Below, piece by piece: positions 15,993 to 24,636 of a DNA stretch of 29,707 nucleotides. Within the stretch, counting starts at the first letter, position 1. Each line of letters starts with the position of its first letter. The DNA is from JALZUE01 sp051251725. Lineage in GTDB: Bacteria; Pseudomonadota; Gammaproteobacteria; Enterobacterales; Alteromonadaceae. The notes beneath the pieces are model-generated. The model ran no database searches. It saw only the letters and a list, made by a program, of their open reading frames with translations, and had not been told where the DNA came from. The stretch lies in assembly GCA_051251725.1 (NCBI GenBank), contig JBPOFN010000048.1:1-29707 (forward strand), written 5' to 3'. The translations under genes and the position numbers were made by a program.

Positions 15993-16018
15993 TTTATGCT
16001 CTTTCTCTTTAAATTCTT

Positions 16019-16111
16019 GCGTGTTGAACCCTTGCTCAACACGCCTGTTATGCTTTTCTAGGGTAATTATGATCAACCCTAGCGCTCAATCAAGTACGGT
16101 AATGACGTACT
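16019..16111 (-). promoter_or_regulatory. Three consecutive hairpins in the pstA-pstB gap
   Basis: Stems: gcgtgttga/tcaacacgc (16019-16027 with 16036-16044), ctagggt/accctag (16058-16064 with 16076-16082), and agtacg/cgtact (16093-16098 with 16106-16111, overlapping the pstA stop). None is followed by a T-run on the minus strand, so they look like processing or stability structures, not terminators. Confidence 0.45.
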
Positions 16112-17747
16112 AATGCTCTAGTGCTTTATATTTTTCACGCAATCTATTTCGAATCGAAACCGCAGTCATATTGAGCGCAACGATTATAGATACAAGTAAT
16201 AAGGCCGTGGCATAAACGAGTGGGCGCGCAGCCTCAACGTTCGGGCTTTGAAAGCCAACATCGTAAATATGGAAACCTAAATGCATAAACTTGCGGTCTA
16301 AATGTAGAAACGGAAAGTTACCATCAAGCGGTAACGTCGGCGCCATTTTGACCACACCAACCAACATTAGCGGTGCTACTTCGCCAGCGGCACGAGCAAT
16401 GGCTAAAATAATCCCCGTCATAATTGCAGGGCTAGCAATGGGTAAAATAATTCGCCATAAGGTTTCCGCTTTAGTTGCCCCTAAGGCCAAGCTACCGTGA
16501 CGCATAGACGCAGGAATACGCGCTAACCCTTCTTCGGTAGAAACGATCACCACAGGTAAAGTTAATATCGCTAAGGTAATAGCCGACCATAACACCCCTG
16601 GCGTACCAAAAGTTGGGCTAGGTAGCGTTTCAGAATAAAACAATTGATCTAAGCTTCCACCTACCATATAAACAAAGAAACCTAAGCCAAACACCCCATA
16701 AACAATTGACGGTACGCCCGCTAAATTAATGACCGCAATACGTAATAATTTAGTTAAGGCATTTTTTCCCGCATATTCATGTAAATAAATCGCAGCAATT
16801 ACGCCAAATGGCGACACAATAACTGTCATCAATAACACCATCAAGACAGTGCCGAAAATTGCTGGAAAAACCCCGCCTTCAGTATTTGCCTCACGTGGAT
16901 CGTCAACAATAAAGCCACTTAACTGATGAAAGAATACGGATATTTTGCCAAAAATATTGAGCTGGTTATTAAAGGTTACTTTTAAAATATGTTCAAAGTT
17001 TACTTTAACAATTTGACCATCCATCGCGCGCATTACTAATTGGTCGCGGGCAACTTCTTCACGTAGGGCCAATAACGATTTTTCTAATTCCGCATATTCT
17101 GCTTTATATTTAGCGGCTTCGTTATCAATATCGGCTTTACGCTCCGGCGTTAGTTTATTATCTAGCTCATAACGTCGCTCTTTTAATCTTAAACGCTCCA
17201 ACTGATAATTAATGGCACCAATATCAACTTTTTGCAGCTCTTCCATTTCATCTTGAAATTCAGTAACTCGCTCAATTAACTCAGGCAAGCGCGCAACATC
17301 AACTGATTCACCATCAAGCACTAATTCTTCAATAAAACCATAAAAGTTACCATGCGTTCGCCGTTCAATAACCACCACATTTTCAGGTTCTGAACGTGCT
17401 TGTATTTCGGTTTCAAGTAACCATCTGAAATCAAGACTAACCAATTCACGGTTACCGGTTTTAATCAAAAAACGTTCAATCGTTTCTTGGCCTTCATCTA
17501 AGGTTAGATTTAAGTGAACCAATTGCGCAACAGGAATGCGTTCGCGGTCATATATTTCACCAATCACGACACTGTTTTTACCTTGTTCATCCATCAAATC
17601 AAATTGATAGATTTTTGAAGGCCAAAAATAAGATAAACCGTTTGATGCAATCAACCATAATAAGCCAATAACAGAGATCAAACTGACAGTAACACCGCCT
17701 GCAGATAACCAAACCCAGGGGGAACCTGTTTTAAACCAATTTTTCAT
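16110..17747 (-). CDS. pstA: Phosphate ABC transporter permease PstA, large form
   Basis: 545 aa, much longer than E. coli PstA (296) and of the large type known from Pseudomonas, Vibrio and Shewanella. An N-terminal membrane helix (about 15-35) is followed by a roughly 230-residue extra domain. That domain includes a charged coiled-coil-like stretch (about 160-240) rich in Glu, Lys, Arg and Leu and should face the periplasm. The permease core occupies about 290-540. The EAA loop for PstB contact reads EGLARIPASMRHGSLALGAT (about 415-434), followed by ILPIASPAIMTG. It starts 18 bp after pstC, with AGGA upstream. The permease role is firm, and the function of the extra domain is unknown. Confidence 0.93.
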   Translation of the reverse strand: MKNWFKTGSPWVWLSAGGVTVSLISVIGLLWLIASNGLSYFWPSKIYQFDLMDEQGKNSVVIGEIYDRERIPVAQLVHLNLTLDEGQETIERFLIKTGNRELVSLDFRWLLETEIQARSEPENVVVIERRTHGNFYGFIEELVLDGESVDVARLPELIERVTEFQDEMEELQKVDIGAINYQLERLRLKERRYELDNKLTPERKADIDNEAAKYKAEYAELEKSLLALREEVARDQLVMRAMDGQIVKVNFEHILKVTFNNQLNIFGKISVFFHQLSGFIVDDPREANTEGGVFPAIFGTVLMVLLMTVIVSPFGVIAAIYLHEYAGKNALTKLLRIAVINLAGVPSIVYGVFGLGFFVYMVGGSLDQLFYSETLPSPTFGTPGVLWSAITLAILTLPVVIVSTEEGLARIPASMRHGSLALGATKAETLWRIILPIASPAIMTGIILAIARAAGEVAPLMLVGVVKMAPTLPLDGNFPFLHLDRKFMHLGFHIYDVGFQSPNVEAARPLVYATALLLVSIIVALNMTAVSIRNRLREKYKALEH

Positions 17748-17765
17748 AATAAAAACGTCCTACCC

Positions 17766-19988
17766 TTACAACGAGCTGTACTTTTCTCTGAGTCGTTGAC
17801 GAACAAACTCAGCTACAGTGTTAAAAATAAAAGTGAATACAAACAACACAAAGGCTGCAAGGAATAAAATTCGGTAATGTGAACTGCCCACTTCTGACTC
17901 AGGCATTTCAACCGCAATATTAGCGGCCAAAGTCCGCATCCCTTGGAAAATACTCCAATCAACAATCGGGGTATTACCGGTTGCCATTAAGACGATCATC
18001 GTTTCGCCAACAGCGCGGCCTAAGCCCATCATTACCGCTGAGAAAATCCCAGGGCTTGCCGTTAACAAAACAACTTTCACTAAGGTTTGCCAAGGTGTCG
18101 CACCTAATGCCAAAGAACCACTTGTTAAGTGTTTAGGAACACTGAATATTGCATCTTCCGCCATTGAGAAAATGGTTGGAATAACGGCAAAGCCCATGGC
18201 AATACCGACCACTAATGCATTACGTTGATCAAAATTAACGCCCAATTCGTTGGTAATATACTGACGAATATCACCGCCAAATAACAAACCTTCAAGTACA
18301 GGTGAAATAGCAAAAGCGCCGTAACCCGCAATTAATAAAAAAGGAATTAAAATAATCGGTGCCCAACTTTCTGGGATCATGCTTTTATATTTTTTCGGTA
18401 AGTTGTACCAAGCAAAAGCAACAGCAAAAGTAGTGAGCGGTAAAAACAGCAACAACAAAAATACACCGGGTAAATAATCTTCAATCAGCGGTGCTAGCCA
18501 TAGGCCAGCTAAGAAACCAAGAATTACCGTTGGTAACGCTTCCATTAGCTCAATCGTTGGCTTCACTTTTTTACGTAAAGACGTCGGCATAAAGTAGGCG
18601 GTATAAATTGCAGCGCTTAAAGCAATTGGTACGGCGAATAACATGGCATATAAAGCGGCTTTTATCGTACCAAAGGAAATCGGTACTAATGAAAACTTAG
18701 CTTCAAAATCATCTGAACCAGAAGTTGACTGCCAAATATAATCTGGCTCGGGGTAACCTTCGTACCAAACTTCTTGCCATAAAGCTTGCCACGTAACTTC
18801 TGGGTGCTCATTTTCAACAGAAAATAATTTCAGCTGGTTGTTTTCGGCAATTAATAAACCGTCAGCACGAGGAGCAATCGCAAACGTTGTTGGCAAACCC
18901 GTGGTGATCTTACCACGCCATAAATCAGCTTCGCTGGTGGTGTAAAACACCCCCATTTCGCCAGACGTGGTCATGGTATAAAAGCTTTTTCGAAATTGTT
19001 CCGTAAATATTTGGCTGATCGCTTCAAATTCGCTGACTTCAAATTGGCGAATTTCTTTGAATTGACGGCCTTGATCTGTCGCCACTTCAAACCACTGATT
19101 TACTTTGCCGTTACTATCACCAATTAATAATGAACTACCTCCTGAAAGAAGCGCCATACTGGTAAAGTTTTGTCCTTTCACTGAAGGGATAATCGTGGCT
19201 TTTAAATCAACGCTGTATTCATCTGAAATATCAAAAACTTTGATAATGTTATTGGCGCGAACAAAAACCATCGATAAATCGGGAGCAACAAGCAAATCAT
19301 CAACTTTATCAAAAGCAATATCAATCGTTTGATAGGCAATTTCGTAAGCCGGATCATAACTGAAGTCATCTTCAGCCATTAACGTCGTTTTAATTAAACG
19401 CTTGTCTTTGGTGAAAGCAACAAAAACCGCTTTTTCGTCATCCATGGCAAAATCAATATTATTTAATACCGCTTCTTGCTCATCAACCACAATCGCTTCT
19501 TCACCAAGTGGAAAGTTAACCTTAGGGGTGATATCGCGCCCTTGATCAGAATAACTGGCAACAAATACTGGTGTATATACTTTAACGTAACCTTGGCTAT
19601 CAGCGATCACTTTTTTACCGTTATTGCCGGCCGCAGCCACAATAATAGGAGAGTCAGTTAAAGTTTGTGTTAATAATAAGCTGCCGGCCTCACGAAAATC
19701 ACTTTTTGATAATTGATAAAAAGATAAACTACCTGAGCTATCAAGTTGGTAAGCAACTTCTTTTAATTCATCAAGTCCGCTATCAAGCAAATTGTCAGCA
19801 GCTGGCGTTGGGATCGACTGAATTTGCTCAATATGAGCAGACTCAAAGATTGGCTTTATTACATAAAGTAAATAAAGAAATATTAATACTAAGGTGAATA
19901 GCACACTGATACCGCCAAGGGTGATCAAATACTGCGCTAGTTTATTTTTCAGCTGACGCGGGTCTGCTGATTTAGACGTTATAGTCAC
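17766..19988 (-). CDS. pstC: Phosphate ABC transporter permease PstC, large form with extra extracytoplasmic domain
   Basis: 740 aa, against 319 for E. coli PstC. Residues 20-46 form a membrane helix. Residues of about 50-430 make a large, strand-rich segment with propeller-like repetition (SQGYVKVYTP, ADNLLDSGLDELKEVAYQLD, SLLIGDSNGKVNQWFEVATD), predicted periplasmic. The permease core starts near SLVPISFGTIKAALYAMLFA (about 435) and carries the EAA loop around SVPKHLTSGSLALGATPWQT, then VGETMIVLMATGNTP. The start is GTG with AGG nearby. A PHO box and -10 lie 42-75 bp upstream. It is the first gene of the operon, and no pstS precedes it. Large PstC proteins of this kind are known in marine gammaproteobacteria. 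Confidence 0.93.
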   Translation of the reverse strand: MTITSKSADPRQLKNKLAQYLITLGGISVLFTLVLIFLYLLYVIKPIFESAHIEQIQSIPTPAADNLLDSGLDELKEVAYQLDSSGSLSFYQLSKSDFREAGSLLLTQTLTDSPIIVAAAGNNGKKVIADSQGYVKVYTPVFVASYSDQGRDITPKVNFPLGEEAIVVDEQEAVLNNIDFAMDDEKAVFVAFTKDKRLIKTTLMAEDDFSYDPAYEIAYQTIDIAFDKVDDLLVAPDLSMVFVRANNIIKVFDISDEYSVDLKATIIPSVKGQNFTSMALLSGGSSLLIGDSNGKVNQWFEVATDQGRQFKEIRQFEVSEFEAISQIFTEQFRKSFYTMTTSGEMGVFYTTSEADLWRGKITTGLPTTFAIAPRADGLLIAENNQLKLFSVENEHPEVTWQALWQEVWYEGYPEPDYIWQSTSGSDDFEAKFSLVPISFGTIKAALYAMLFAVPIALSAAIYTAYFMPTSLRKKVKPTIELMEALPTVILGFLAGLWLAPLIEDYLPGVFLLLLFLPLTTFAVAFAWYNLPKKYKSMIPESWAPIILIPFLLIAGYGAFAISPVLEGLLFGGDIRQYITNELGVNFDQRNALVVGIAMGFAVIPTIFSMAEDAIFSVPKHLTSGSLALGATPWQTLVKVVLLTASPGIFSAVMMGLGRAVGETMIVLMATGNTPIVDWSIFQGMRTLAANIAVEMPESEVGSSHYRILFLAAFVLFVFTFIFNTVAEFVRQRLREKYSSL

Positions 19989-20029
19989 TCAAATAACCTA
20001 TTTTATTCAATTTAAAAAGAACGAGAGAA

Positions 20030-20063
20030 ATTATAAGACAGAATTATTACAGTAATGTTACAA
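20030..20063 (-). promoter_or_regulatory. PHO box and -10 element of the pstCAB-phoU operon
   Basis: On the minus strand three 7-bp units follow each other at an exact 11-bp period: TTGTAAC (20057-20063), CTGTAAT (20046-20052) and CTGTCTT (20035-20041), against the PhoB half-site CTGTCAT. The first two form a PHO box. Ten bp after it comes a perfect TATAAT (20030-20035), which is the E. coli spacing in which PhoB replaces the -35. The pstC GTG is 41 bp beyond. Confidence 0.7.
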
Positions 20064-20228
20064 GCTGTAATATTAGCTGAATGACTATGGTGCACTTTAG
20101 GTAATACCTAGGACAAGATTATTGCCAAGTAAGAAAAAGTCATCGATAAATATTACTTAAGCATTTGTAAAGCTGCTAATTAAGTCGTAAATTAGACAAA
20201 ATTTAGTTTCTAAAAACATTAGCGATAA

Positions 20229-20729
20229 ATGATAGGTTTAGGCGATAAACAGGCGCAATTAATAGTTTATATCGAAAATAAACCGCCGCTCGAATGTTAT
20301 CAAGATTTAAGCATGCTCAATCCAATCAATAAAGGTGAAATTAAGCTTATTGCCGATAAAACAGGTAATCATTGGCGCAAAATTTTTAATGTTTACGCTA
20401 AGCTTTGCTTTGAATTAAATCCTTATGGTTTTCCTGACTGGCAAACCTTACGGGAACAGCACTTGTTACAGCACAACTCAGCTCAAGCTTTAGCATTTTC
20501 CCCGCCTAATTGGCCTCAAACACCAACAGATAACTCGGCTGTGCATGTGATTATGGGAAAAGGCTATGCGACTAAATTAGGAATTGCTGAGCAGCTGACT
20601 TGGCTGAACGAATTTTTTGCAATTGACGAGCAGCGTAAACTGATTATCTGCCCTTATTTTGACTATCGTCAGCTTTCAAATATTAAAATTACTCAGCTGG
20701 TTGGTTTAATTAATAATCTGCGTAACTAA
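20229..20729 (+). CDS. Conserved-looking hypothetical protein of unknown function
   Basis: 166 aa, soluble, no signal peptide or membrane segment. I do not recognise the family with confidence. Visible features are an opening IGLGDKQAQLIVYIENKPPL, GEIKLIADKTGNHWRKIFNVYAKLCFEL (about 36-64), a Pro-rich AFSPPNWPQTPTDNSAVHVIMGKGY (about 88-113) and a C-terminal DEQRKLIICPYFDYRQLSN (about 131-149). The Gly/Lys pattern in HVIMGKGY is not a Walker A. No clear Shine-Dalgarno precedes the ATG. It is divergent from pstC, sharing a 240-bp region with the PHO box, and convergent with the EAL gene 17 bp away with no terminator between. Reading frame and codon use look genuine. Confidence 0.65.
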   Translation: MIGLGDKQAQLIVYIENKPPLECYQDLSMLNPINKGEIKLIADKTGNHWRKIFNVYAKLCFELNPYGFPDWQTLREQHLLQHNSAQALAFSPPNWPQTPTDNSAVHVIMGKGYATKLGIAEQLTWLNEFFAIDEQRKLIICPYFDYRQLSNIKITQLVGLINNLRN

Positions 20730-20746
20730 AAAATAAAAACAACACC

Positions 20747-21565
20747 TTAAGGCATAGCTAACGCGTACTGGCTTGGAATATGGTGTACTTTAAAAGCCTC
20801 TTTGTCTCGTACTAACGGCATAAACTGCTCGTTAAATGGAAAATGCCTAACCGGATTTTTCGCAGGTCTCGCTAAATAGAAGCCCTGTGCATAAACCATC
20901 CCCAACTGACGTAACAAGGCGAGCTCTTCTTGGCATTCAATCCCTTCAGCGATCACTTCTGCATTGGCTGATTCAGCCAGATCAAATATGGCTTTTAAAA
21001 ATTTACGCTTAAAACTGTCTTGATGGCAATTTTCAATAAAGTAGCGATCTATTTTTACAATATCAGGACGTAACTCACTCCATTGTTTCAAACCTGAATA
21101 ACCAGCGCCAAGATCATCAATCGCAACATTAAAACCATATTCACGATATTTATATAATGCTTCGGTTAATAACTCACTCGATGAGGCGGGAAATTTTTCA
21201 CTTAATTCAATCACTACTTGCTGACAGGTTAAGCCAACTTTTTCTACCAGCTTTTTAGTTTCACCTTGTGGGTGTTTGCTTTCTAAAATCACCATAGGGC
21301 TGATATTAATAAATAACTTACCGACTAATTTTAATTCCGCAAAACAGCAGATGGCGATTTCTCGGCATAGTAATTCCAGCTCTGATAACAAACCAAACTT
21401 TGCTGCGGTGCTGAATAAAACATCCGGACGATATAATTCGCTGTTAATCGGGCCGCGAGATAAGGCTTCATAACCAAGGATGTTATTTTTTTCGACGTTA
21501 AAAATCGGCTGAAAGACACAAGTAATATCTCGGGTTTTTAATATTTTTTCAAGAAGTGGCAGCAA
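20747..21565 (-). CDS. Stand-alone EAL-domain protein, probable cyclic-di-GMP phosphodiesterase
   Basis: 272 aa consisting of little more than one EAL domain, with no sensory, GGDEF or membrane part. Residues expected of an active enzyme are all present: E33 in YEALSRGP, N87 in INISP, E120 in VIELSE, D150-D151 in AIDDLGAGYSG, K171 in VKIDR, E207 in IAEGIE and Q227 in AQGFYLARP. It should hydrolyse c-di-GMP to pGpG in the cytoplasm. The start must be TTG (21565): an in-frame stop lies five codons upstream and no ATG occurs before residue 91. GGA sits about 10 nt upstream of the TTG. It follows tmcA on the same strand after 165 bp. Confidence 0.88.
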   Translation of the reverse strand: MLPLLEKILKTRDITCVFQPIFNVEKNNILGYEALSRGPINSELYRPDVLFSTAAKFGLLSELELLCREIAICCFAELKLVGKLFINISPMVILESKHPQGETKKLVEKVGLTCQQVVIELSEKFPASSSELLTEALYKYREYGFNVAIDDLGAGYSGLKQWSELRPDIVKIDRYFIENCHQDSFKRKFLKAIFDLAESANAEVIAEGIECQEELALLRQLGMVYAQGFYLARPAKNPVRHFPFNEQFMPLVRDKEAFKVHHIPSQYALAMP

Positions 21566-21730
21566 GACGATTTTCCATTATACAAACATGCCGCGAATTT
21601 TATAAAGATATGATGACACTTTTATGACAAACAGGCGATTAGCTATAATTAATTAGCTATGCGTTTGGTATTTACTCAGTTTCGGCAGGAAATTCCGACA
21701 AAAGATCCTCTTCGGCGGCAAATAAGATCT

Positions 21731-23947
21731 TTACTTGAGCTGGTCGACAAGTTCTTTTAGATAAGTATTGAACGCTTTTTTTCCGGCAAAGTTAAATTCA
21801 CTAATCACATGATTCAGTGGCTGTTTTTGTAATAATCGTTTGATCAGCACAGCTTTTCCTTGTTGCTGCCACAACTCGTCATTAGCTGTAGCGATTCCTT
21901 GACCTTCATGCTCTTTTTTAATCATGCACTGATGTAATAGCCATAAATGTAAGCTATAAGCCGCTTGATCATATTGTTTTATACCTTGGGCGAAATCATT
22001 AACTGCTTGCTGATCCATGCTTGTTATTGCTGGCACATTGTTTTTGGGCATCTGAGTTAATACTTGCAAGACCAACGCTGCAGACAAGTTTTGGTACTGC
22101 TCGGATAATAAATAAGTAAAACTTTGATAAAAACGTATACTGATAACATCAACAAACGATCTTGCTTGTTCGTTCAGCGCTTTGACTAATAAACCTGAAT
22201 GCTCACCGCTGGTATGATCTTGGCTGAATCCAATACGCGCTATATTCCACTGTGCGCGCGACCAAAAATTAAATAAAGAAGTGCTTAGGCCAAAACTCGT
22301 CCCGAGCATATCAATGTCCTGATGTTTTGCGTCTTGTGTTATTTTCTTCAGTAAAAACTGGCCTATTTTTCGGTTTTGTAATCCCGGATGCACGGCAATT
22401 CTCATCACTCGCCAATAGCTATAATCAAACGACTGGGTTAAACCACAATGCACCAGTAAAGATTGTGGTAGAAAATGGTCTTTAATACGGCGTTTACCTG
22501 CTTTAATACCGTTAACAACATCAGCAGCAACATCGCCTTCTGCCAGAATTACCGCGACAGCAACAATCTTGTTCGCCACTGAGACAGCGCGGATAATAAT
22601 TTTATCATTGGTAAGCAGCAATTTTAAATCGGCAGGAGACGTTTGATAGTGTGCTGTTACTAACACTGCAAACACTTGCCTTAATAACCCTTCATCATTA
22701 AATAACTGTGCTGGCGTTAACGTTAAATAACTTAACTTGGCTGGCAACTGGCTCAGCTGCACTATAGTATCAGCTGAGATCTCATCTAATTCTGCATTTA
22801 ATAAACAGGTAGCGAAGGTTAATGCTTCTAATGGATCATTTTCAGACCAGCGGATCGGCGTATTAAGTACTAAATGCTGTAATGGTAATTGATGCTTTTG
22901 ATGCAGCGCTTGATGCTTAATGGCAAAGCCTCGCCCTGCACCTTCATAACCATGTAACGTCGATGAAAATACCAGACGATGATAATGGCTAAATAATTTA
23001 TCGACTAAATATAGAGGCAAGGCAGCTGCTTCATCAACCAATAATAAATGCGTTTTAGGTAATTCTTTTAACAGCACATCGAGCGGTAAAAACTGAATAC
23101 TAGCGTTATTAACTGTGATCGAACTTTTATTTATTTTTGCGTCAGGAAAATGTATTTTTAATAGCTTGAAAAAACTAGTTAACGCACTCAGTTGCGGCGC
23201 GGTAATAATGATATCAATCGCAGCTTGTGAACGGTTAATTAACGCGATACATGCTAAAGCAAGTGCCGATGACTTACCTCGGCCGCGATCTGCGGTAATT
23301 GTTAACGGGCGTTTCCGATGACCTTTTGCAACCTTAATGATTGCTGTCACAGCCTGTACTTGCTCATAGGTTAAACAGTGATCCGGTAATGGTTCAGCTG
23401 AATTACTGTCAACCTTAGCAGTCAGTAGCGTTTCATTTAAGTTAGCAATTACCGCTTGATTGTGGCTATTTGTCGCCAGTTGCTGCTGCGCATTTTGAAA
23501 AATATAAATGCAGGTTTTTGCTTGATGTAGCGTGCGATAAAAACGCTGTAAATAAAGATTATCTTGCTCGTTGGGCAACTGTTCACAGCCAAGCAAGAAG
23601 ATACCTCCGGCCTGAATGGTTCCTGATAGCGCGGCGTAAATATCAGGGTTAATATCATCATCAAAATAAATAACACCCGCGCTTTCCGTGCCTAAATAAT
23701 GACGATAACTGCGTTCATCTACCTCAACATACAGCTCGGTTAAATGTTCAAAAGCCGCACGATAAAATGCAGGCTCGCGGCAGTAAGTTAAAACTTTTGT
23801 TGCTTGCTTGTCAGGATCAGTTAAGTTTATCGCCGCGTTATAAAAATAGTTAATTTGCTGTGCACGCCAAGCTATATCCCCAACCAATACCACTTGCCCT
23901 CTAAAAGCACATTGCATTAGGCACTGTTGATATTCATTTAATAACAT
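21731..23947 (-). CDS. tmcA: tRNA(Met) cytidine acetyltransferase TmcA
   Basis: 738 aa from the chosen ATG. TmcA makes N4-acetylcytidine at the wobble position of elongator tRNA-Met, using acetyl-CoA and ATP. Domains are an N-terminal TmcA/DUF1726 region (about 1-185), a helicase-like ATPase with Walker A TADRGRGKSS (about 218-227) and Walker B LLLVDEAAALP, a GNAT acetyltransferase with the acetyl-CoA loop RIAVHPGLQNRKIGQFLL, and a helical C-terminal domain. An upstream TTG would add three residues, but the ATG at 23947 has AAAGG about 10 nt before it and is preferred. Length is slightly above E. coli TmcA (671). The assignment is confident from the combined helicase and GNAT motifs. Confidence 0.94.
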   Translation of the reverse strand: MLLNEYQQCLMQCAFRGQVVLVGDIAWRAQQINYFYNAAINLTDPDKQATKVLTYCREPAFYRAAFEHLTELYVEVDERSYRHYLGTESAGVIYFDDDINPDIYAALSGTIQAGGIFLLGCEQLPNEQDNLYLQRFYRTLHQAKTCIYIFQNAQQQLATNSHNQAVIANLNETLLTAKVDSNSAEPLPDHCLTYEQVQAVTAIIKVAKGHRKRPLTITADRGRGKSSALALACIALINRSQAAIDIIITAPQLSALTSFFKLLKIHFPDAKINKSSITVNNASIQFLPLDVLLKELPKTHLLLVDEAAALPLYLVDKLFSHYHRLVFSSTLHGYEGAGRGFAIKHQALHQKHQLPLQHLVLNTPIRWSENDPLEALTFATCLLNAELDEISADTIVQLSQLPAKLSYLTLTPAQLFNDEGLLRQVFAVLVTAHYQTSPADLKLLLTNDKIIIRAVSVANKIVAVAVILAEGDVAADVVNGIKAGKRRIKDHFLPQSLLVHCGLTQSFDYSYWRVMRIAVHPGLQNRKIGQFLLKKITQDAKHQDIDMLGTSFGLSTSLFNFWSRAQWNIARIGFSQDHTSGEHSGLLVKALNEQARSFVDVISIRFYQSFTYLLSEQYQNLSAALVLQVLTQMPKNNVPAITSMDQQAVNDFAQGIKQYDQAAYSLHLWLLHQCMIKKEHEGQGIATANDELWQQQGKAVLIKRLLQKQPLNHVISEFNFAGKKAFNTYLKELVDQLK

Positions 23948-24321
23948 GCAAAACAACCTTTTTATAAATATTTCATTAGTTTATCAAGCTGCGACTAAAA
24001 CCGACAATAAACTTTTTACTTTCAAGCAGCATTACTTCGACAAGATTAATAAAATTATTGCAGTATCAAATACTAAAGAAAAACACATCAGCCCAGTGAA
24101 ATATTATTAATATCTTGCAAAAACATTAACAAAACCTAAAAAGTTATGACTTATCATCGACCTAATTTCATGGCGAAAAAATTTACTTAATAAACGTAAT
24201 CCTTGATGTAAATATTCATGGTTAATTCTCACATTTTTTAGCTTTTTTATTTGAAAAAAACCATCTTCTTGCCTATTTTCAACTTAACACTATTTAGTTG
24301 TAAGTATATTGGAGTGCAGTG
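23948..24321. other. Intergenic region between divergent tmcA and the small acidic gene
   Basis: 374 bp of A/T-rich DNA. I see the tmcA ribosome-binding site at its left edge and the GGAG of the next gene at its right edge. It must hold two divergent promoters, but no well-matched -35/-10 pair stands out. There is no credible open reading frame and no strong hairpin. Confidence 0.6.
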
Positions 24322-24531
24322 ATGAGCTACGACGATAATGATAATGCCATTGTTAATGAGTCGACAGAAAATATCGATGATGTAGATGATATTGATGAGG
24401 AAGAAGAAGAAGAAATTGAATGCGATGAGCAAAGTAAACGTAACTCATTAGCCCGTAAACGTATTGACGATTTACTGGAACAAAAACGTCTAAAAGAATT
24501 ATTAGACGATGAGGAAGATTGGGAAGTATAA
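24322..24531 (+). CDS. Small acidic protein, PA3496-like family
   Basis: 69 aa from the ATG, with GGAG 8 nt upstream. An in-frame GTG one codon earlier is less well placed. The first 40 residues are almost entirely acidic (DD, ENIDDVDDIDEEEEEEIE). The C-terminal 30 hold an amphipathic charged helix, NSLARKRIDDLLEQKRLKEL, ending LLDDEEDWEV. The pattern of an acidic leader plus R.(R/K)I(E/D)(D/E)LLE.(K/R)RL..(E/Q)L is that of the PA3496 family, labelled in databases as a putative envelope-integrity protein although its function is poorly defined. No signal peptide or membrane segment is seen. It is followed by a hairpin, then pdxH. Confidence 0.7.
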   Translation: MSYDDNDNAIVNESTENIDDVDDIDEEEEEEIECDEQSKRNSLARKRIDDLLEQKRLKELLDDEEDWEV

Positions 24532-24558
24532 AACAAACTTAACTTATCTTTAGCTCGA

Positions 24559-24585
24559 TTTATCACTATGATTTATAGTGATAAA
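24559..24585 (+). terminator. Hairpin after the small acidic gene (weak terminator)
   Basis: A 10-bp perfect stem (tttatcacta at 24559-24568, tagtgataaa at 24576-24585) with a 7-nt loop. There is no T-tract, so it may only partly terminate. Confidence 0.45.
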
Positions 24586-24636
24586 TGTTATTATCGCCGG
24601 CAAATTATTTATCTCACTTCACTGTAAAGTATTCCA

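Noticed and set aside
15993..16076. 28-residue N-terminal extension of PstB from a TTG
   Set aside because: The segment is charged, unlike the family, and overlaps two of the hairpins. The ATG at 15992 has a better ribosome-binding site.
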